Shown: positions 1 through 8,316, counted from the stretch's first letter. The stretch: 64,000 nucleotides of DNA from UBA5972 sp964567685 (GCA_964567685.1 CAZMNO010000002.1:62001-126000); one strand, 5' to 3'. Notes: generated by a model from the sequence alone, not told the origin. Made by a program: numbers and translations.

Positions 1-1
1 C

Positions 2-823
2 AGCGTGATGATCGTCGAGGCGCAGGCCACGCCAAGGCTCGCCAATAAGGTTATCGAATGCGTCCGAACAGTGACAGACAAACCGATCAGCCACGTGGTG
101 CTGACCCACTACCACGCCGTGCGCGTCCTTGGCGCCTCAGCCTTTAACGCCGACCAGGTCATCATGGGCGAAACCGCCCGTTCGATGGTGGTGGAGCGCG
201 GACAGGAAGACTGGGACTCTGAGTTCCAACGCTTCCCCCGCCTCTTTGAAGGCCATGAAAGCATCCCCGGCCTCACCTGGCCAACCACGACGTTTTCCGA
301 AGACATGACCGTTTACCTTGGCAACCGCCAGATCAACCTGATGCATATGGGCCGCGCCCACACGGCGGGCGATATTGTCATCCACGTGCCCGACCAAAAC
401 GTCATGTTCACCGGCGACATCGTCGAATACCACTCCGCCTGTTACTGCGGCGACGGGCACTATACCGAATGGGGCCAGACGCTCGACAACATCGCCAGCT
501 TCGACGTGGATGCCATCGCACCGGGCCGGGGCGACGCGCTCGTTGGCAAGGAGATGGTGAATGCGGCCATCGAAAACACCCGCGATTTTGTCGAAAGCAC
601 CTATAAGGCCGCTGCCCGCGTCGCTGCCCGCAACGGCACCCTGAAAGAGGCATGGGACGCCGTCCGTGAAGCCTGCGACCCCAAATTCGCAGATTATGCG
701 ATTTATGAGCATTGCTTGCCGTTCAATGTCGCCCGTGCCTATGATGAAGCACGCGGCATTGATACGCCGCGCATCTGGACAGCCCAGCGCGATCTGGAGA
801 TGTGGGAGGCGCTGCAGGGCTGA
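2..823 (+). CDS. MBL-fold metallo-hydrolase-like protein (5' partial)
   Basis: The reading frame is open to the left window edge, so the N-terminus is missing. Counting from the first Met-Met (nt 5), the metallo-beta-lactamase fold shows as His35-Tyr-His37, the HTAGD stretch with His119 and Asp123, and the TGD with Asp138. The usual HxHxDH motif is HYHAVR here, so the Asp and third His are Val39 and Arg40, and the late PGHG-type His is Arg175 in PGRG. A normal dinuclear zinc site is therefore unlikely. The neighbouring monooxygenase, DUF2783 and VOC genes suggest a role in oxidation of an aromatic compound, perhaps hydrolysis of a thioester or lactone intermediate; that role is inferred. Family assignment is firm; substrate is unknown. 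Confidence 0.8.
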   Translation, partial: SVMIVEAQATPRLANKVIECVRTVTDKPISHVVLTHYHAVRVLGASAFNADQVIMGETARSMVVERGQEDWDSEFQRFPRLFEGHESIPGLTWPTTTFSEDMTVYLGNRQINLMHMGRAHTAGDIVIHVPDQNVMFTGDIVEYHSACYCGDGHYTEWGQTLDNIASFDVDAIAPGRGDALVGKEMVNAAIENTRDFVESTYKAAARVAARNGTLKEAWDAVREACDPKFADYAIYEHCLPFNVARAYDEARGIDTPRIWTAQRDLEMWEALQG

Positions 824-836
824 GAAAGGCCGTGAA

Positions 837-1127
837 ATGGGAGCGATGAATATCCTCTGGCTGGTGGCTATGGGCCTTGTGTTTGTCGTCTGGGCATTTG
901 TGATGTTTCAGACGCTCGCAGGTCTCGCTGCAATATCGCTCAGGCGCAAGGCCGAACGCAATGCCGGCTATTTCGGCTGGGTTGCGATCTCGCTTGGCGT
1001 TTATGCCGAATTCCTTAGTTCTGCTGAGCACAAAACCCGCCGCCGCCGGGTGATCCTGCTGACGGTTCTCTTGTTTGCGATCATCATTCTGCGCGTAGTC
1101 ACGATTGGAACGGTTGAGGGATCTTGA
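837..1127 (+). CDS. Small two-helix membrane protein, function unknown
   Basis: This 96-residue protein has a hydrophobic segment at about residues 5-28 (rich in Leu, Val, Phe and Trp) and a second near the C-terminus at about 70-86, with a basic Arg-rich stretch (HKTRRRR) just before the second. It fits a small inner-membrane protein. The start at 837 is preferred because AAAGG lies 7 nt upstream (825-829); the ATG at 846 has GGGAG only 2 nt away. It begins 13 nt after the MBL-fold gene and is probably co-transcribed with it. I do not recognise the family. Confidence 0.55.
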   Translation: MGAMNILWLVAMGLVFVVWAFVMFQTLAGLAAISLRRKAERNAGYFGWVAISLGVYAEFLSSAEHKTRRRRVILLTVLLFAIIILRVVTIGTVEGS

Positions 1128-1203
1128 TCGTAAGCCTTTGAAGATACTAAATTAAACACGTTTTCTGAGTGGTTCAAAAAATCGTTGCAAATGAAACGAT
1201 TAC

Positions 1204-1211
1204 TGTATACA
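1204..1211. promoter_or_regulatory. TGTATACA palindrome, possible operator of the monooxygenase operon
   Basis: A perfect 8-bp palindrome sits in an AT-rich 197-nt gap, about 115 nt upstream of the flavin monooxygenase start. TGTATACA-centred palindromes are typical half-symmetric sites of GntR/FCD-family repressors controlling aromatic and organic acid catabolism. No regulator gene lies nearby, so the assignment is a guess based on motif and position. Confidence 0.3.
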
Positions 1212-1324
1212 AGACGGCAACGGAGCAAATACTCCTGCATAATTATCGGTGCACAGACACCTTTGCTAACGCTTATCAGAGCGGTTTTCAGCCCCTTTCG
1301 GACTGAATGCCATGTGGAGAGAAG

Positions 1325-2938
1325 ATGAACGAGACCCTGAAAATATTTGAAACCCCGCTCTATCCTTACCAACGGTCAGAGGATCAGGATGCGGTGACCA
1401 CAACCCGCCGACCCGTAGTGGTCATCGGTGCTGGTCCCATTGGCCTTGGGGCCGCAATCGATCTAGCCCAGCACGACATTCCGGTTGTGATTCTGGACGA
1501 CAATGATCGCGTGTCCTTCGGCTCAAGAGCAATCTGCTTCGCCAAAAGGCCGCTTGAGATTCTCGACCGGCTTGGCTGCGGTGAGCCGATGGTTGAAAAG
1601 GGCGAGACCTGGAACCTTGGCAAGGTCTTCTTTGACAACCGTGAAATCTACAATTTCGATCTGTTACCGGAAGATGGCCATAAAAACCCGGCATTCATCA
1701 ATCTTCAGCAATATTATTTTGAAGAATACATGATCAACCGGGTGCGCGAGCTGGAGGCCGAAGGTAAGCCGATTGAGCTGCGCGGAAAGAACCAGGTCTC
1801 CGCAATTGGCAGCCATGATGATCATGTGGTGCTGGAAATCGACACACCGGAAGGCCCCTACAATATCGAAGCCGAATGGCTGATCGCGTGCGATGGCGCC
1901 AATTCCCCGACGAGGCGGATGCTGGGGCTCGATTTCATCGGGCGGGTGTTTGAAGACAATTTCCTGATCGCCGATACGATCATGGAGGCCGAATACCCGA
2001 CCGAACGCTGGTTCTGGTTTGACCCACCATTCAACAAGGGCCAGTCGGCCCTGCTGCATAAACAGCCTGACAATGTCTGGCGCATCGATTTCCAGCTTGG
2101 CTGGGATATTGACCGTGATGAAGAGCTGAAAGAGGAAAACATCAGAAAACGCCTGCATGCAATGCTGGGCGAAGATGCGAAGTTTGAGCTTGAATGGACC
2201 TCGATCTACACATTCCAGTGCCGTCGCATGGAAAAATTCCGTCACGGCAGAGTGCTTTTTGCCGGCGATGCGGCGCATCAGGTGTCTCCTTTTGGCGCGC
2301 GCGGTGCCAATAGCGGGTTGCAGGATACCGACAATCTGGCCTGGAAGCTGAAACTGGTGCTGGATGGCAAAGCGCCCGATGCACTGCTTGACACCTATTC
2401 CGACGAACGGGTTTACGGGGCCGATGAAAACATCCTGAATTCCAGCCGCTCTACCGATTTCATCACCCCGAAATCCGAAACCAGCCGTACATTCCGCGAC
2501 GCTGTTCTTGATCTGGCCGAGCATTTCGAGTTTGCCCGCCCGCTGGTCAATTCGGGCCGCCTGTCCGTGCCCTGTACATATGACGGATCAGAGTTGAATG
2601 GCCCTGACGAGGGTGGTCTGCCGCCAAATCTGCGCCCCGGCTCTTCTGCCTTGGACGCACCGACAAAGAACGGATGGCTGCTTGATCGGCTGGGCGACAA
2701 GTTTCAGATACTGGCGATTGGTGCGGACGCCCCAGAATCTCTTGAAGATGACGGGATCAAAATTGAGGTGCTGAAACTCAAAAACGATGAATCCGCACAA
2801 TTCACCACCCGCTATCTGGGCAGTGCCAAACAGGCGATCTATCTGATGCGCCCCGATCAGCACGTCGCCGCGCGCTGGGCCGATTATGACGAAGCAGCAG
2901 TGCTGTCGGCCTTGAAAACCGCCACCGGCCGCGGGTAA
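1325..2938 (+). CDS. FAD-dependent monooxygenase (PheA/TfdB/MhpA-like)
   Basis: The protein (537 residues) is a class A flavoprotein aromatic hydroxylase-like enzyme of the FAD_binding_3 type. The N-terminal dinucleotide-binding glycine motif GAGPIG is at residues 35-40, and the second FAD motif, AGDAAHQVSPFGARG, centres on Gly314-Asp315. Such enzymes use NAD(P)H and oxygen to hydroxylate an aromatic ring; the C-terminal 130 residues resemble the thioredoxin-like domain seen in the phenol hydroxylase branch. Start 1325 has a GGAGAG ribosome-binding site (1316-1321); an upstream in-frame ATG at 1307 does not. DUF2783 and VOC genes follow in the same direction within 13 and 62 nt, which suggests one operon. 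The substrate is not evident. Confidence 0.88.
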   Translation: MNETLKIFETPLYPYQRSEDQDAVTTTRRPVVVIGAGPIGLGAAIDLAQHDIPVVILDDNDRVSFGSRAICFAKRPLEILDRLGCGEPMVEKGETWNLGKVFFDNREIYNFDLLPEDGHKNPAFINLQQYYFEEYMINRVRELEAEGKPIELRGKNQVSAIGSHDDHVVLEIDTPEGPYNIEAEWLIACDGANSPTRRMLGLDFIGRVFEDNFLIADTIMEAEYPTERWFWFDPPFNKGQSALLHKQPDNVWRIDFQLGWDIDRDEELKEENIRKRLHAMLGEDAKFELEWTSIYTFQCRRMEKFRHGRVLFAGDAAHQVSPFGARGANSGLQDTDNLAWKLKLVLDGKAPDALLDTYSDERVYGADENILNSSRSTDFITPKSETSRTFRDAVLDLAEHFEFARPLVNSGRLSVPCTYDGSELNGPDEGGLPPNLRPGSSALDAPTKNGWLLDRLGDKFQILAIGADAPESLEDDGIKIEVLKLKNDESAQFTTRYLGSAKQAIYLMRPDQHVAARWADYDEAAVLSALKTATGRG

Positions 2939-2950
2939 GGAGATCTGACC

Positions 2951-3151
2951 ATGAAAACGATCAATACATTCCCGAATATCACCGGTGCCGATGATTTTTA
3001 TGCCGAGTTGCTGGCCGTTCACGAAGGCCGCTCCCAAGAGGAAAGCGACGCGATCAACGCCCGGCTCATCCTTCTGATGGCCAATCACATCGGTGATCGC
3101 GCGATATTGACTGACGCAATGCAAAAGGCTGTGCTGGCGGCAAAAGGCTGA
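2951..3151 (+). CDS. DUF2783 domain-containing protein
   Basis: A 66-residue protein whose whole length matches my memory of the DUF2783 family: an N-terminal segment with an ADDFYAELL core, an RSQEESDAINARLILLMANHIGD middle and a DAMQKAV C-terminal helix. Family members are commonly encoded directly downstream of FAD-dependent monooxygenases, as here (12-nt gap). A helper or subunit role for the monooxygenase is inferred from context. It is soluble, mostly helical and has no metal-binding cluster. Confidence 0.8.
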   Translation: MKTINTFPNITGADDFYAELLAVHEGRSQEESDAINARLILLMANHIGDRAILTDAMQKAVLAAKG

Positions 3152-3213
3152 CTGTCGCCTGAACTAACGAATACCCCGAACGCCTGAACGGGCGGAACTG
3201 AAAGGAGATGAAA

Positions 3214-3756
3214 ATGAAAATTGAACAGATTCACCACGTCGCCTATCGCTGCAAGGACGCGAAGGAAACCGTGGAATGGTACAGCAAGATGCTGAACATG
3301 GATTTCGTGCTGGCCATTGCCGAGGATCACGTGCCCTCAACCCATGAACCCGACCCCTATATGCATATTTTCATGGATGCGGGAATGGGCAATGTGCTGG
3401 CGTTCTTCGAACTGCCGACCAAACCCGAAATGGGTCGTGACGAAAACACCCCACCCTGGGTGCAGCATATCGCCTTCAAGGTCAAAGACCGCGATGCGCT
3501 GCTTGAGTACAAGGCCCATCTCGAAGCTAACGGTGTGGATGTTCTGGGCGTCACCGACCACTCGATCTTCCACTCCATCTATTTCTTCGATCCCTCGGGC
3601 CACCGGGTTGAACTGGCCTGTCCCGATCCGGACGAAGAAGCGATGCTGGCCCGCATGGACGAAGTCAAATGGGACATGCTGGAAGAATGGTCAAAGACCA
3701 AAAAAGCACCGAAACATGCCGACTGGTTGCACAAGAAGGAGCTTACGGGCGTCTAA
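3214..3756 (+). CDS. VOC family protein (glyoxalase/extradiol dioxygenase fold)
   Basis: The protein has two betaalphabetabetabeta modules typical of the vicinal oxygen chelate superfamily. The first begins IEQIHHVAYRC; the second begins VQHIAFKVKD and ends with FFDPSGHRVELACP, whose Glu is the usual third metal ligand together with the two His of the strands. About 180 residues is the normal size of a single-chain VOC enzyme. ATG 3214 is preferred: AGGAG at 3203-3207 is 6 nt upstream, while the ATG at 3208 directly abuts it. As last gene after the monooxygenase and DUF2783 genes, it may cleave the ring of the hydroxylated product or process a downstream intermediate; this is inferred. Confidence 0.82.
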   Translation: MKIEQIHHVAYRCKDAKETVEWYSKMLNMDFVLAIAEDHVPSTHEPDPYMHIFMDAGMGNVLAFFELPTKPEMGRDENTPPWVQHIAFKVKDRDALLEYKAHLEANGVDVLGVTDHSIFHSIYFFDPSGHRVELACPDPDEEAMLARMDEVKWDMLEEWSKTKKAPKHADWLHKKELTGV

Positions 3757-3783
3757 AACCGGCAGGCAATCCGCGGATTTTTT

Positions 3784-4533
3784 TCAGGCCGTTGCCGGTT
3801 CCAACCGGCGGCGGCCTTGTTCTTCCAGAACAAAAACCTCGCGCCCCTCAACGACAATTGCCGATACCGGGTCGCCCCAACCAGCGCCGGTGTCGATATT
3901 CACTCGATTACCGTAATGCATCACCTCCGGCACGACGGAATGGCCGTGGATGATCAGGGGGCCATGTGATGCGTGGTGGTCGTGAAACTCTCGTCGAATC
4001 CAGACCAGATCATCCTCGCTCTGCTCCTTCAGGGCCACGCCGGGACGGATACCTGCATGGACCAGCAGGATTTCCCCCGCATCGTAATAAAGAGGCAGCG
4101 CGGCCAGAAACCGGTGATGGCTCTCGGGTATCAGACCAAGGGCGTCTTGGTGTATTTCGGCAAGGGTTTGCGCCCCATGGGCATCAAGGCCATAGGATGC
4201 CAGTGTATGCAGCCCGCCCATGTTCTGGCTCAGCCACCAAAGGCCCGTTCGCAGGCGTGGATCACACCAACTAGGGTCGTCAAGAAACTTCAACAGCAAC
4301 CGGTCGTGATTGCCCAAAAGCACGTACCAGGGCTCCCCCTGCTTCTGCCCGGCAAGGAAGAAATCGATCACCCCTTTGCTGTTGGGCCCGCGATCAACAA
4401 GGTCGCCGACGTGAATAACAGGCGCGCCGTCGTCCCGAACGGCAAGACGATCGGCCCGAATGCGAGCGTGCACGCCCTCAAGCTTGTCCAGATGCCCGTG
4501 GATATCGCCAACAGCATAGAGTCGCTGGTTCAT
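3784..4533 (-). CDS. Metallophosphoesterase (PP2A/bis-tetraphosphatase-like serine/threonine phosphatase)
   Basis: The 249-residue protein carries the full calcineurin-like phosphoesterase signature: GDIHG at residues 9-13, GDLVDRG at 43-49, GNHD at 74-77, then HAGIRPG and HGHS further on. These residues bind two metal ions. The family includes bacterial PrpA/PrpB-type protein phosphatases and diadenosine tetraphosphatases, and sequence alone does not separate these. The gene is convergent with the VOC gene (27-nt gap) and precedes cobD on the same strand in the sense that cobD ends just upstream (17 nt), so co-transcription with cobC-cobD is possible. Confidence 0.88.
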   Translation of the reverse strand: MNQRLYAVGDIHGHLDKLEGVHARIRADRLAVRDDGAPVIHVGDLVDRGPNSKGVIDFFLAGQKQGEPWYVLLGNHDRLLLKFLDDPSWCDPRLRTGLWWLSQNMGGLHTLASYGLDAHGAQTLAEIHQDALGLIPESHHRFLAALPLYYDAGEILLVHAGIRPGVALKEQSEDDLVWIRREFHDHHASHGPLIIHGHSVVPEVMHYGNRVNIDTGAGWGDPVSAIVVEGREVFVLEEQGRRRLEPATA

Positions 4534-4549
4534 GTCCGGCCTTTCCGTG

Positions 4550-5467
4550 TCAAGTCGCCAACCAGATCAGGCAGGAAACCACCACGACCCCGCCCCAACC
4601 GCGCCAGAGAACAGCGACCGCCCGGTCGATATCCGCCGCACTCAGTGCCCTCCGGCCTTCGGCATGAACAAACGGGTCGCTGGTTTGTTGCCCATCATAG
4701 ATACGCGGGCCTGAAATGGCGACACCCAGCACTGCGGCCATCGCCGCCTCGGGCCATCCGGCATTGGGCGAGCGATGTAGTGGCGCATCCCGGTGCATGA
4801 CCCGGACAGCTCTCAACGAGGTATGGGTTGCGCAGATCACCATACCTGCAATGCGGGCCGGAATCCAGTTCATCAGATCGTCCAGGCGCGCCGCAGCCCA
4901 ACCGAATTCCTCATATTTTTCCGTTCGATAGCCGATCATGCTGTCCGCTGTGTTGACGGTTTTGTAAACCAGCATCCCCGGCAATCCGAGAAGCAGAAAC
5001 CAGAACGCCGGTGCCACGACCCCGTCGGAAAAGTTCTCGGCAGCGCTTTCGATCGCCGATCGCGCAACACCGTCTTCATCCAAAGCATTCGCATCGCGAC
5101 CAACGATCATGGCAACGGCGCTGCGTCCCGCCTGAAGGCTGGATTCCAAACCCCGGGCAACCGCGCTGATATGCTGAACAAGGCTCTTTTGCGCCAGCAG
5201 AATCGTGCAGAACGCCAGCTCTAAAAACCCTCCACCGGGTAATTGCCCTATGACCATTCCGAACACAGCAGCCGCGAGGGTCAGGATCAGGATCACCAAC
5301 ACCCCGTTTCGCCGCCTGTGCCTGCCCGTGTTGAATTTCCGGTCGGCAACGCCGATCAGGCGGCCAATCACTGCCACGGGGTGGGAAAGCTGCCGCCACA
5401 ACCAGTCGGGATCACCCGGCAGGGCATCCAGCACCAAGGCAATGATCAGGACTTCAATCAGGCTCAT
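4550..5467 (-). CDS. cobD: Adenosylcobinamide-phosphate synthase CobD/CbiB
   Basis: This polytopic membrane protein (305 residues) joins adenosylcobyric acid to (R)-1-amino-2-propanol O-2-phosphate in cobalamin biosynthesis. It shows the family opening with DALPGDPDWLWRQLSHPV near the N-terminus, followed by long hydrophobic segments and the conserved SAAENFSDGVVAPAFW region in the middle. The start at 5467 is chosen because its ATG overlaps the cobC stop in an ATGA; upstream in-frame codons would extend into cobC. CobC upstream makes the aminopropanol phosphate that this enzyme uses, so the overlap reflects sequential steps. Confidence 0.92.
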   Translation of the reverse strand: MSLIEVLIIALVLDALPGDPDWLWRQLSHPVAVIGRLIGVADRKFNTGRHRRRNGVLVILILTLAAAVFGMVIGQLPGGGFLELAFCTILLAQKSLVQHISAVARGLESSLQAGRSAVAMIVGRDANALDEDGVARSAIESAAENFSDGVVAPAFWFLLLGLPGMLVYKTVNTADSMIGYRTEKYEEFGWAAARLDDLMNWIPARIAGMVICATHTSLRAVRVMHRDAPLHRSPNAGWPEAAMAAVLGVAISGPRIYDGQQTSDPFVHAEGRRALSAADIDRAVAVLWRGWGGVVVVSCLIWLAT

Positions 5468-6426
5468 TCCATCGCTTTCAAAGCGTCGGTCAACTGTTGC
5501 CAACTGGACTCGATGCCGGGCAGACCCAGTCGCACCCAGCTCCGGGAATAGGGGAAAATCCGGCTCAGCACCCGATTGCGCACCAACCCTCGCTGGAATG
5601 CCCGGGCATCCGGTGTTTCGTATAACCGGAACAGGGTTGTGCCACCGATCGCCCTTATACCGTGTTTTGAAAGCAGGTCATCCAGCCGTTTTGCGTCTGT
5701 TTCCAAACGCGCCCTTGTCGCATCCGCCCAATCGCTGTCACGCAGAGCCTTCGCCCCCAGTTTCAGGACCGGCCCGGAAACTGGCCACGGCCCCAGCCTC
5801 ACGGCCAGTTCCGCCATCATGTCGGGCTGTCCGATGGCAAACCCAAGCCGCGCCCCGGCAAGGCCCCAGAACTTGCCAAAGCTTTTCAAGATCACCGTAC
5901 CTGGCTCTGACGCTCGCCTGATCAGGCTGGCACCCGGGGCGATATCGCAAAAACTCTCGTCAATCACCAGCAACCGATCCTGCCCTCCTGGCACGTCCTC
6001 CTCGTCCCAGAACCGGCCATCGGGATTGTTGGGGTGAACAACAACCCGAGCAGAAGTCGGTGCATGACCAACCTGCCAGCCGGCATTCAGAAAGGCATGG
6101 GCGTGCTCGTTGTAAGTCCGCGCTTCGATCTGAACCCGGCCTGCGGGTCTGAGAAAAGGGATTTGCGCAATCAGAACCGAGGCCCCTGATGCGGCAATAA
6201 TCACGGCATTGTCCGGCACCTGCCAGAACGCACGCGCAGCCTTGAGAATATCAGCCATCGCACCACTATCGGGCAATGCCCCCCAGTCGGTATCGGAAAA
6301 ACCAGTTACCGGATAGCCGGTGGGATTTATCCCGGTTGAAAGATCCAGCCAGTCGCTGCGATTGCCCCCAAATTCTGCGATTGCGGCGTCCAGACCTCCA
6401 CCGTGATCACGCGGCTGCGCTTTCAT
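5464..6426 (-). CDS. cobC: Threonine-phosphate decarboxylase CobC
   Basis: A PLP-dependent fold-type I enzyme (320 residues) that decarboxylates L-threonine O-3-phosphate to the aminopropanol phosphate linker of cobalamin. Visible features are LSTGINPTGYP at residues 29-39, HPNNPDG at 131-137, the DES at 156-158, and the PLP Schiff-base Lys185 in KSFGKFWGLAG. It overlaps cobD by 4 nt downstream and the DUF1636 gene by 4 nt upstream, so the three genes form a tightly coupled operon. Length is normal for the family. A general histidinol-phosphate aminotransferase is the alternative, but context strongly favours CobC. Confidence 0.92.
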   Translation of the reverse strand: MKAQPRDHGGGLDAAIAEFGGNRSDWLDLSTGINPTGYPVTGFSDTDWGALPDSGAMADILKAARAFWQVPDNAVIIAASGASVLIAQIPFLRPAGRVQIEARTYNEHAHAFLNAGWQVGHAPTSARVVVHPNNPDGRFWDEEDVPGGQDRLLVIDESFCDIAPGASLIRRASEPGTVILKSFGKFWGLAGARLGFAIGQPDMMAELAVRLGPWPVSGPVLKLGAKALRDSDWADATRARLETDAKRLDDLLSKHGIRAIGGTTLFRLYETPDARAFQRGLVRNRVLSRIFPYSRSWVRLGLPGIESSWQQLTDALKAME

Positions 6427-6800
6427 TTGAGATCCGGTTCAAGCACGGGAATACGGCTGACAAAATGCCCTTTTATATCTTCGGGCCAGCTACGATAGGC
6501 AACCTGTCCGCTCTGACTTTCGCTGTGCAGCCGGGCATATTCAACCACCGCTTCGGCCTGTTTTCTATCGGGTTCAAAACCGCCCAATACATAGGCCAGC
6601 TTCCCTTCTGCCTGAATTGCCAGATTACACCCTTTCCCGCACCCCATAAGACAGGAATGGCGACGGGTTCTGACTCCCTTTACGTCGCTGGCTACGGCTT
6701 CGATAAGGCCCGCCAGAATTTCACCGTCAGTTTCTGAAGCTCCGCGAGACTCCCAATCCTCGCGTTTGCAGGTGTCACAGATAGTAATCGTCGTGCTCAT
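6423..6800 (-). CDS. DUF1636 family (2Fe-2S) ferredoxin-like protein
   Basis: The 125-residue protein has Cys8-x2-Cys11 near the N-terminus and Cys50-x3-Cys54-x3-Cys58 in the middle (HSCLMGCGKGCNL), the pattern of thioredoxin-fold [2Fe-2S] proteins and of the DUF1636 family. Members occur repeatedly in cobalamin gene clusters. Here it leads the DUF1636-cobC-cobD operon and overlaps cobC by 4 nt (ATGA). A redox or metal-handling role in corrinoid synthesis is inferred; no direct function is established. The 125-nt gap upstream holds no cobalamin riboswitch that I can see. Confidence 0.8.
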   Translation of the reverse strand: MSTTITICDTCKREDWESRGASETDGEILAGLIEAVASDVKGVRTRRHSCLMGCGKGCNLAIQAEGKLAYVLGGFEPDRKQAEAVVEYARLHSESQSGQVAYRSWPEDIKGHFVSRIPVLEPDLK

Positions 6801-6893
6801 GGCGTCTTCCCGAACCGGTTTTTCTGTCCATCAAGCGGATTTCTCTCCACGTTGCAACGCAAAATGGTTGGCAGGCTGCAAATCTGAAACAGT

Positions 6894-6902
6894 GTTAACC
6901 AT
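6894..6902 (+). promoter_or_regulatory. CtrA-like half-site GTTAACCAT
   Basis: GTTAACCAT lies 23 nt before the start of the receiver-like gene. It contains TTAACCAT, the half-site recognised by the alphaproteobacterial cell-cycle regulator CtrA. A single half-site occurs by chance fairly often, so the evidence is positional and weak. Confidence 0.25.
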
Positions 6903-6925
6903 TTCTTCACAAAGGTTACCCAAAG

Positions 6926-7324
6926 ATGACTGCGGTACAAATTACTCGGGGCGATATGCGTGTCTTGATTGTTGAGAGTAACAGAGATCTCGGTACGGTC
7001 TGGAAAAACCATCTGGTCCGGCAGGGGTTTTCAGTTGATCTTGTCGATAACGACACCGACGCCATCAGACATATCCGCTGGGCACGGCCCGAGATTATCG
7101 TGCTCAATCTGGTACTGACAAGCGGCAACGCCCTGGCAATCGCGGATTTCGCCGCCTACAGATCACCGAAAACCCAGGTGGTGCTGGTCACAAAGGCCGG
7201 GTTCTTCTCGGACGGGTCGGTTTTTGCCCTTGCAGCCAATGCCTGTGCCTATGTCCCCGAAGCGGTCCCGCCCGACGATCTGGCCGCGATTGTCGAGCAT
7301 TACGGTACCGGGCAACCAGCCTGA
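6926..7324 (+). CDS. Atypical response-regulator receiver protein lacking the phosphoacceptor Asp
   Basis: This stand-alone CheY-like domain (132 residues) follows the receiver fold: MRVLIVESNRDLG for beta1, IIVLNLVLTSGNAL for beta3, VVLVTKAG for beta5 with Thr89 and Lys90, and ACAYVPEAV near the end. Three active-site positions deviate. The phosphorylated Asp is Asn61, and the acidic pair after beta1 is Glu17-Ser18. Phosphorylation by a histidine kinase is therefore unlikely unless the Asn deamidates. An alternative start at 6956 (MRVLIV) would remove a 10-residue leader without affecting the domain. It could act as a phosphorylation-independent interaction partner. Confidence 0.8.
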   Translation: MTAVQITRGDMRVLIVESNRDLGTVWKNHLVRQGFSVDLVDNDTDAIRHIRWARPEIIVLNLVLTSGNALAIADFAAYRSPKTQVVLVTKAGFFSDGSVFALAANACAYVPEAVPPDDLAAIVEHYGTGQPA

Positions 7325-7335
7325 GGACACCTCTG

Positions 7336-8316
7336 TCAGAGGGTTTCGCGCCCATGCGGTTCATCCAGGTCAATCACCGGGTTGATCGGAATGATCCGAT
7401 GAGGATTTATCGTTTCATGGCTGTAATGATAGTGGCGCACGATATGATCCAGGTTCACGGTTTCAGCAACCCCGGGCCATTGATAAAGCTCCCGCGTATA
7501 GGCCCAGAGATTGGGATATTCGCGCAACCATTTCCGATTGCATTTGAAATGTGTGTGATAGACCGGATCAAACCTGATGAGGGTTGTGAACAGCCGCCAG
7601 TCGGCCTCGGTCAGATCGGTGCCCATCAGATAGCGATTTGATGTCAGGCGATCTTCCAGCCAGTCAAGCGTTTCAAAGACCGCCAGACAGGCCTCTTCAT
7701 AGGCCGACTGGGTTGTGGCAAATCCGGCTTTGTAAACCCCGTTATTGACGTTTGTATAGATACGCGCATTGACCTTTTCGATTTCATCACGGCGGGCTTG
7801 TGGCCAGTAGTCAGAATTGTTGCCGGTGATATCGTCAAAGGCGGAATTGAACATGCGGATGATTTCAGAGGATTCGTTTGAGACAATCCTGCCCTGCGCC
7901 TTGTCCCATAAAACCGGCACCGTCACACGGCCGGAAATTCCGGGGTCGGCTTTGGTGTAGATATCCCTCAGATAGGGCAAACCGAACAGGCTGTCGCCGG
8001 TGGCGCCGGGATAGTCCGCCCCCAATTCCCAGCCGTCATCCATCATATCGGGATGCACCACATCAAATGAAACATGGCTGCTGAGGTCTTTGAGCGCGCG
8101 AAAGATCAATGTCCTGTGCGCCCACGGGCAGGCATAGGAAACATAAAGATGATAGCGCCCGCTTTCAGCCTTGAAGCCGCCTTCACCTGAAGGTCCGGCG
8201 CTTCCGTCTTTGGTAATCCAGTTGCGAAACCCGGCAGTTGTGCGAACGAATTTCCCATCGGTGGATTTGGTATCGTACCATTCTGTACTCCACTGGCCGT
8301 TCACAAGTTGTCCCAT
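7336..8316 (-). CDS. Glutathionyl-hydroquinone reductase (YqjG/ECM4-type glutathione transferase)
   Basis: The protein (326 residues from the chosen start) is an Xi-class glutathione transferase. The catalytic motif YACPWAHRT centres on Cys63, and the C-terminal hallmark HYHYSHETINPHRIIP is present close to the end. Xi-class enzymes reduce glutathionyl-hydroquinones to hydroquinones with glutathione in the cytosol. Start 8316 has AAAGG about 9 nt upstream; an in-frame ATG at 8346 would add ten residues without a ribosome-binding site. The gene is convergent with the receiver gene (11-nt gap) and divergent from cbiX. Proximity to aromatic-type genes at the left edge may be coincidental. Confidence 0.9.
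   Translation of the reverse strand: MGQLVNGQWSTEWYDTKSTDGKFVRTTAGFRNWITKDGSAGPSGEGGFKAESGRYHLYVSYACPWAHRTLIFRALKDLSSHVSFDVVHPDMMDDGWELGADYPGATGDSLFGLPYLRDIYTKADPGISGRVTVPVLWDKAQGRIVSNESSEIIRMFNSAFDDITGNNSDYWPQARRDEIEKVNARIYTNVNNGVYKAGFATTQSAYEEACLAVFETLDWLEDRLTSNRYLMGTDLTEADWRLFTTLIRFDPVYHTHFKCNRKWLREYPNLWAYTRELYQWPGVAETVNLDHIVRHYHYSHETINPHRIIPINPVIDLDEPHGRETL

Noticed and set aside
6801..6925. Cobalamin riboswitch upstream of DUF1636-cobC-cobD
   Set aside because: The gap is 125 nt and contains none of the conserved core blocks.
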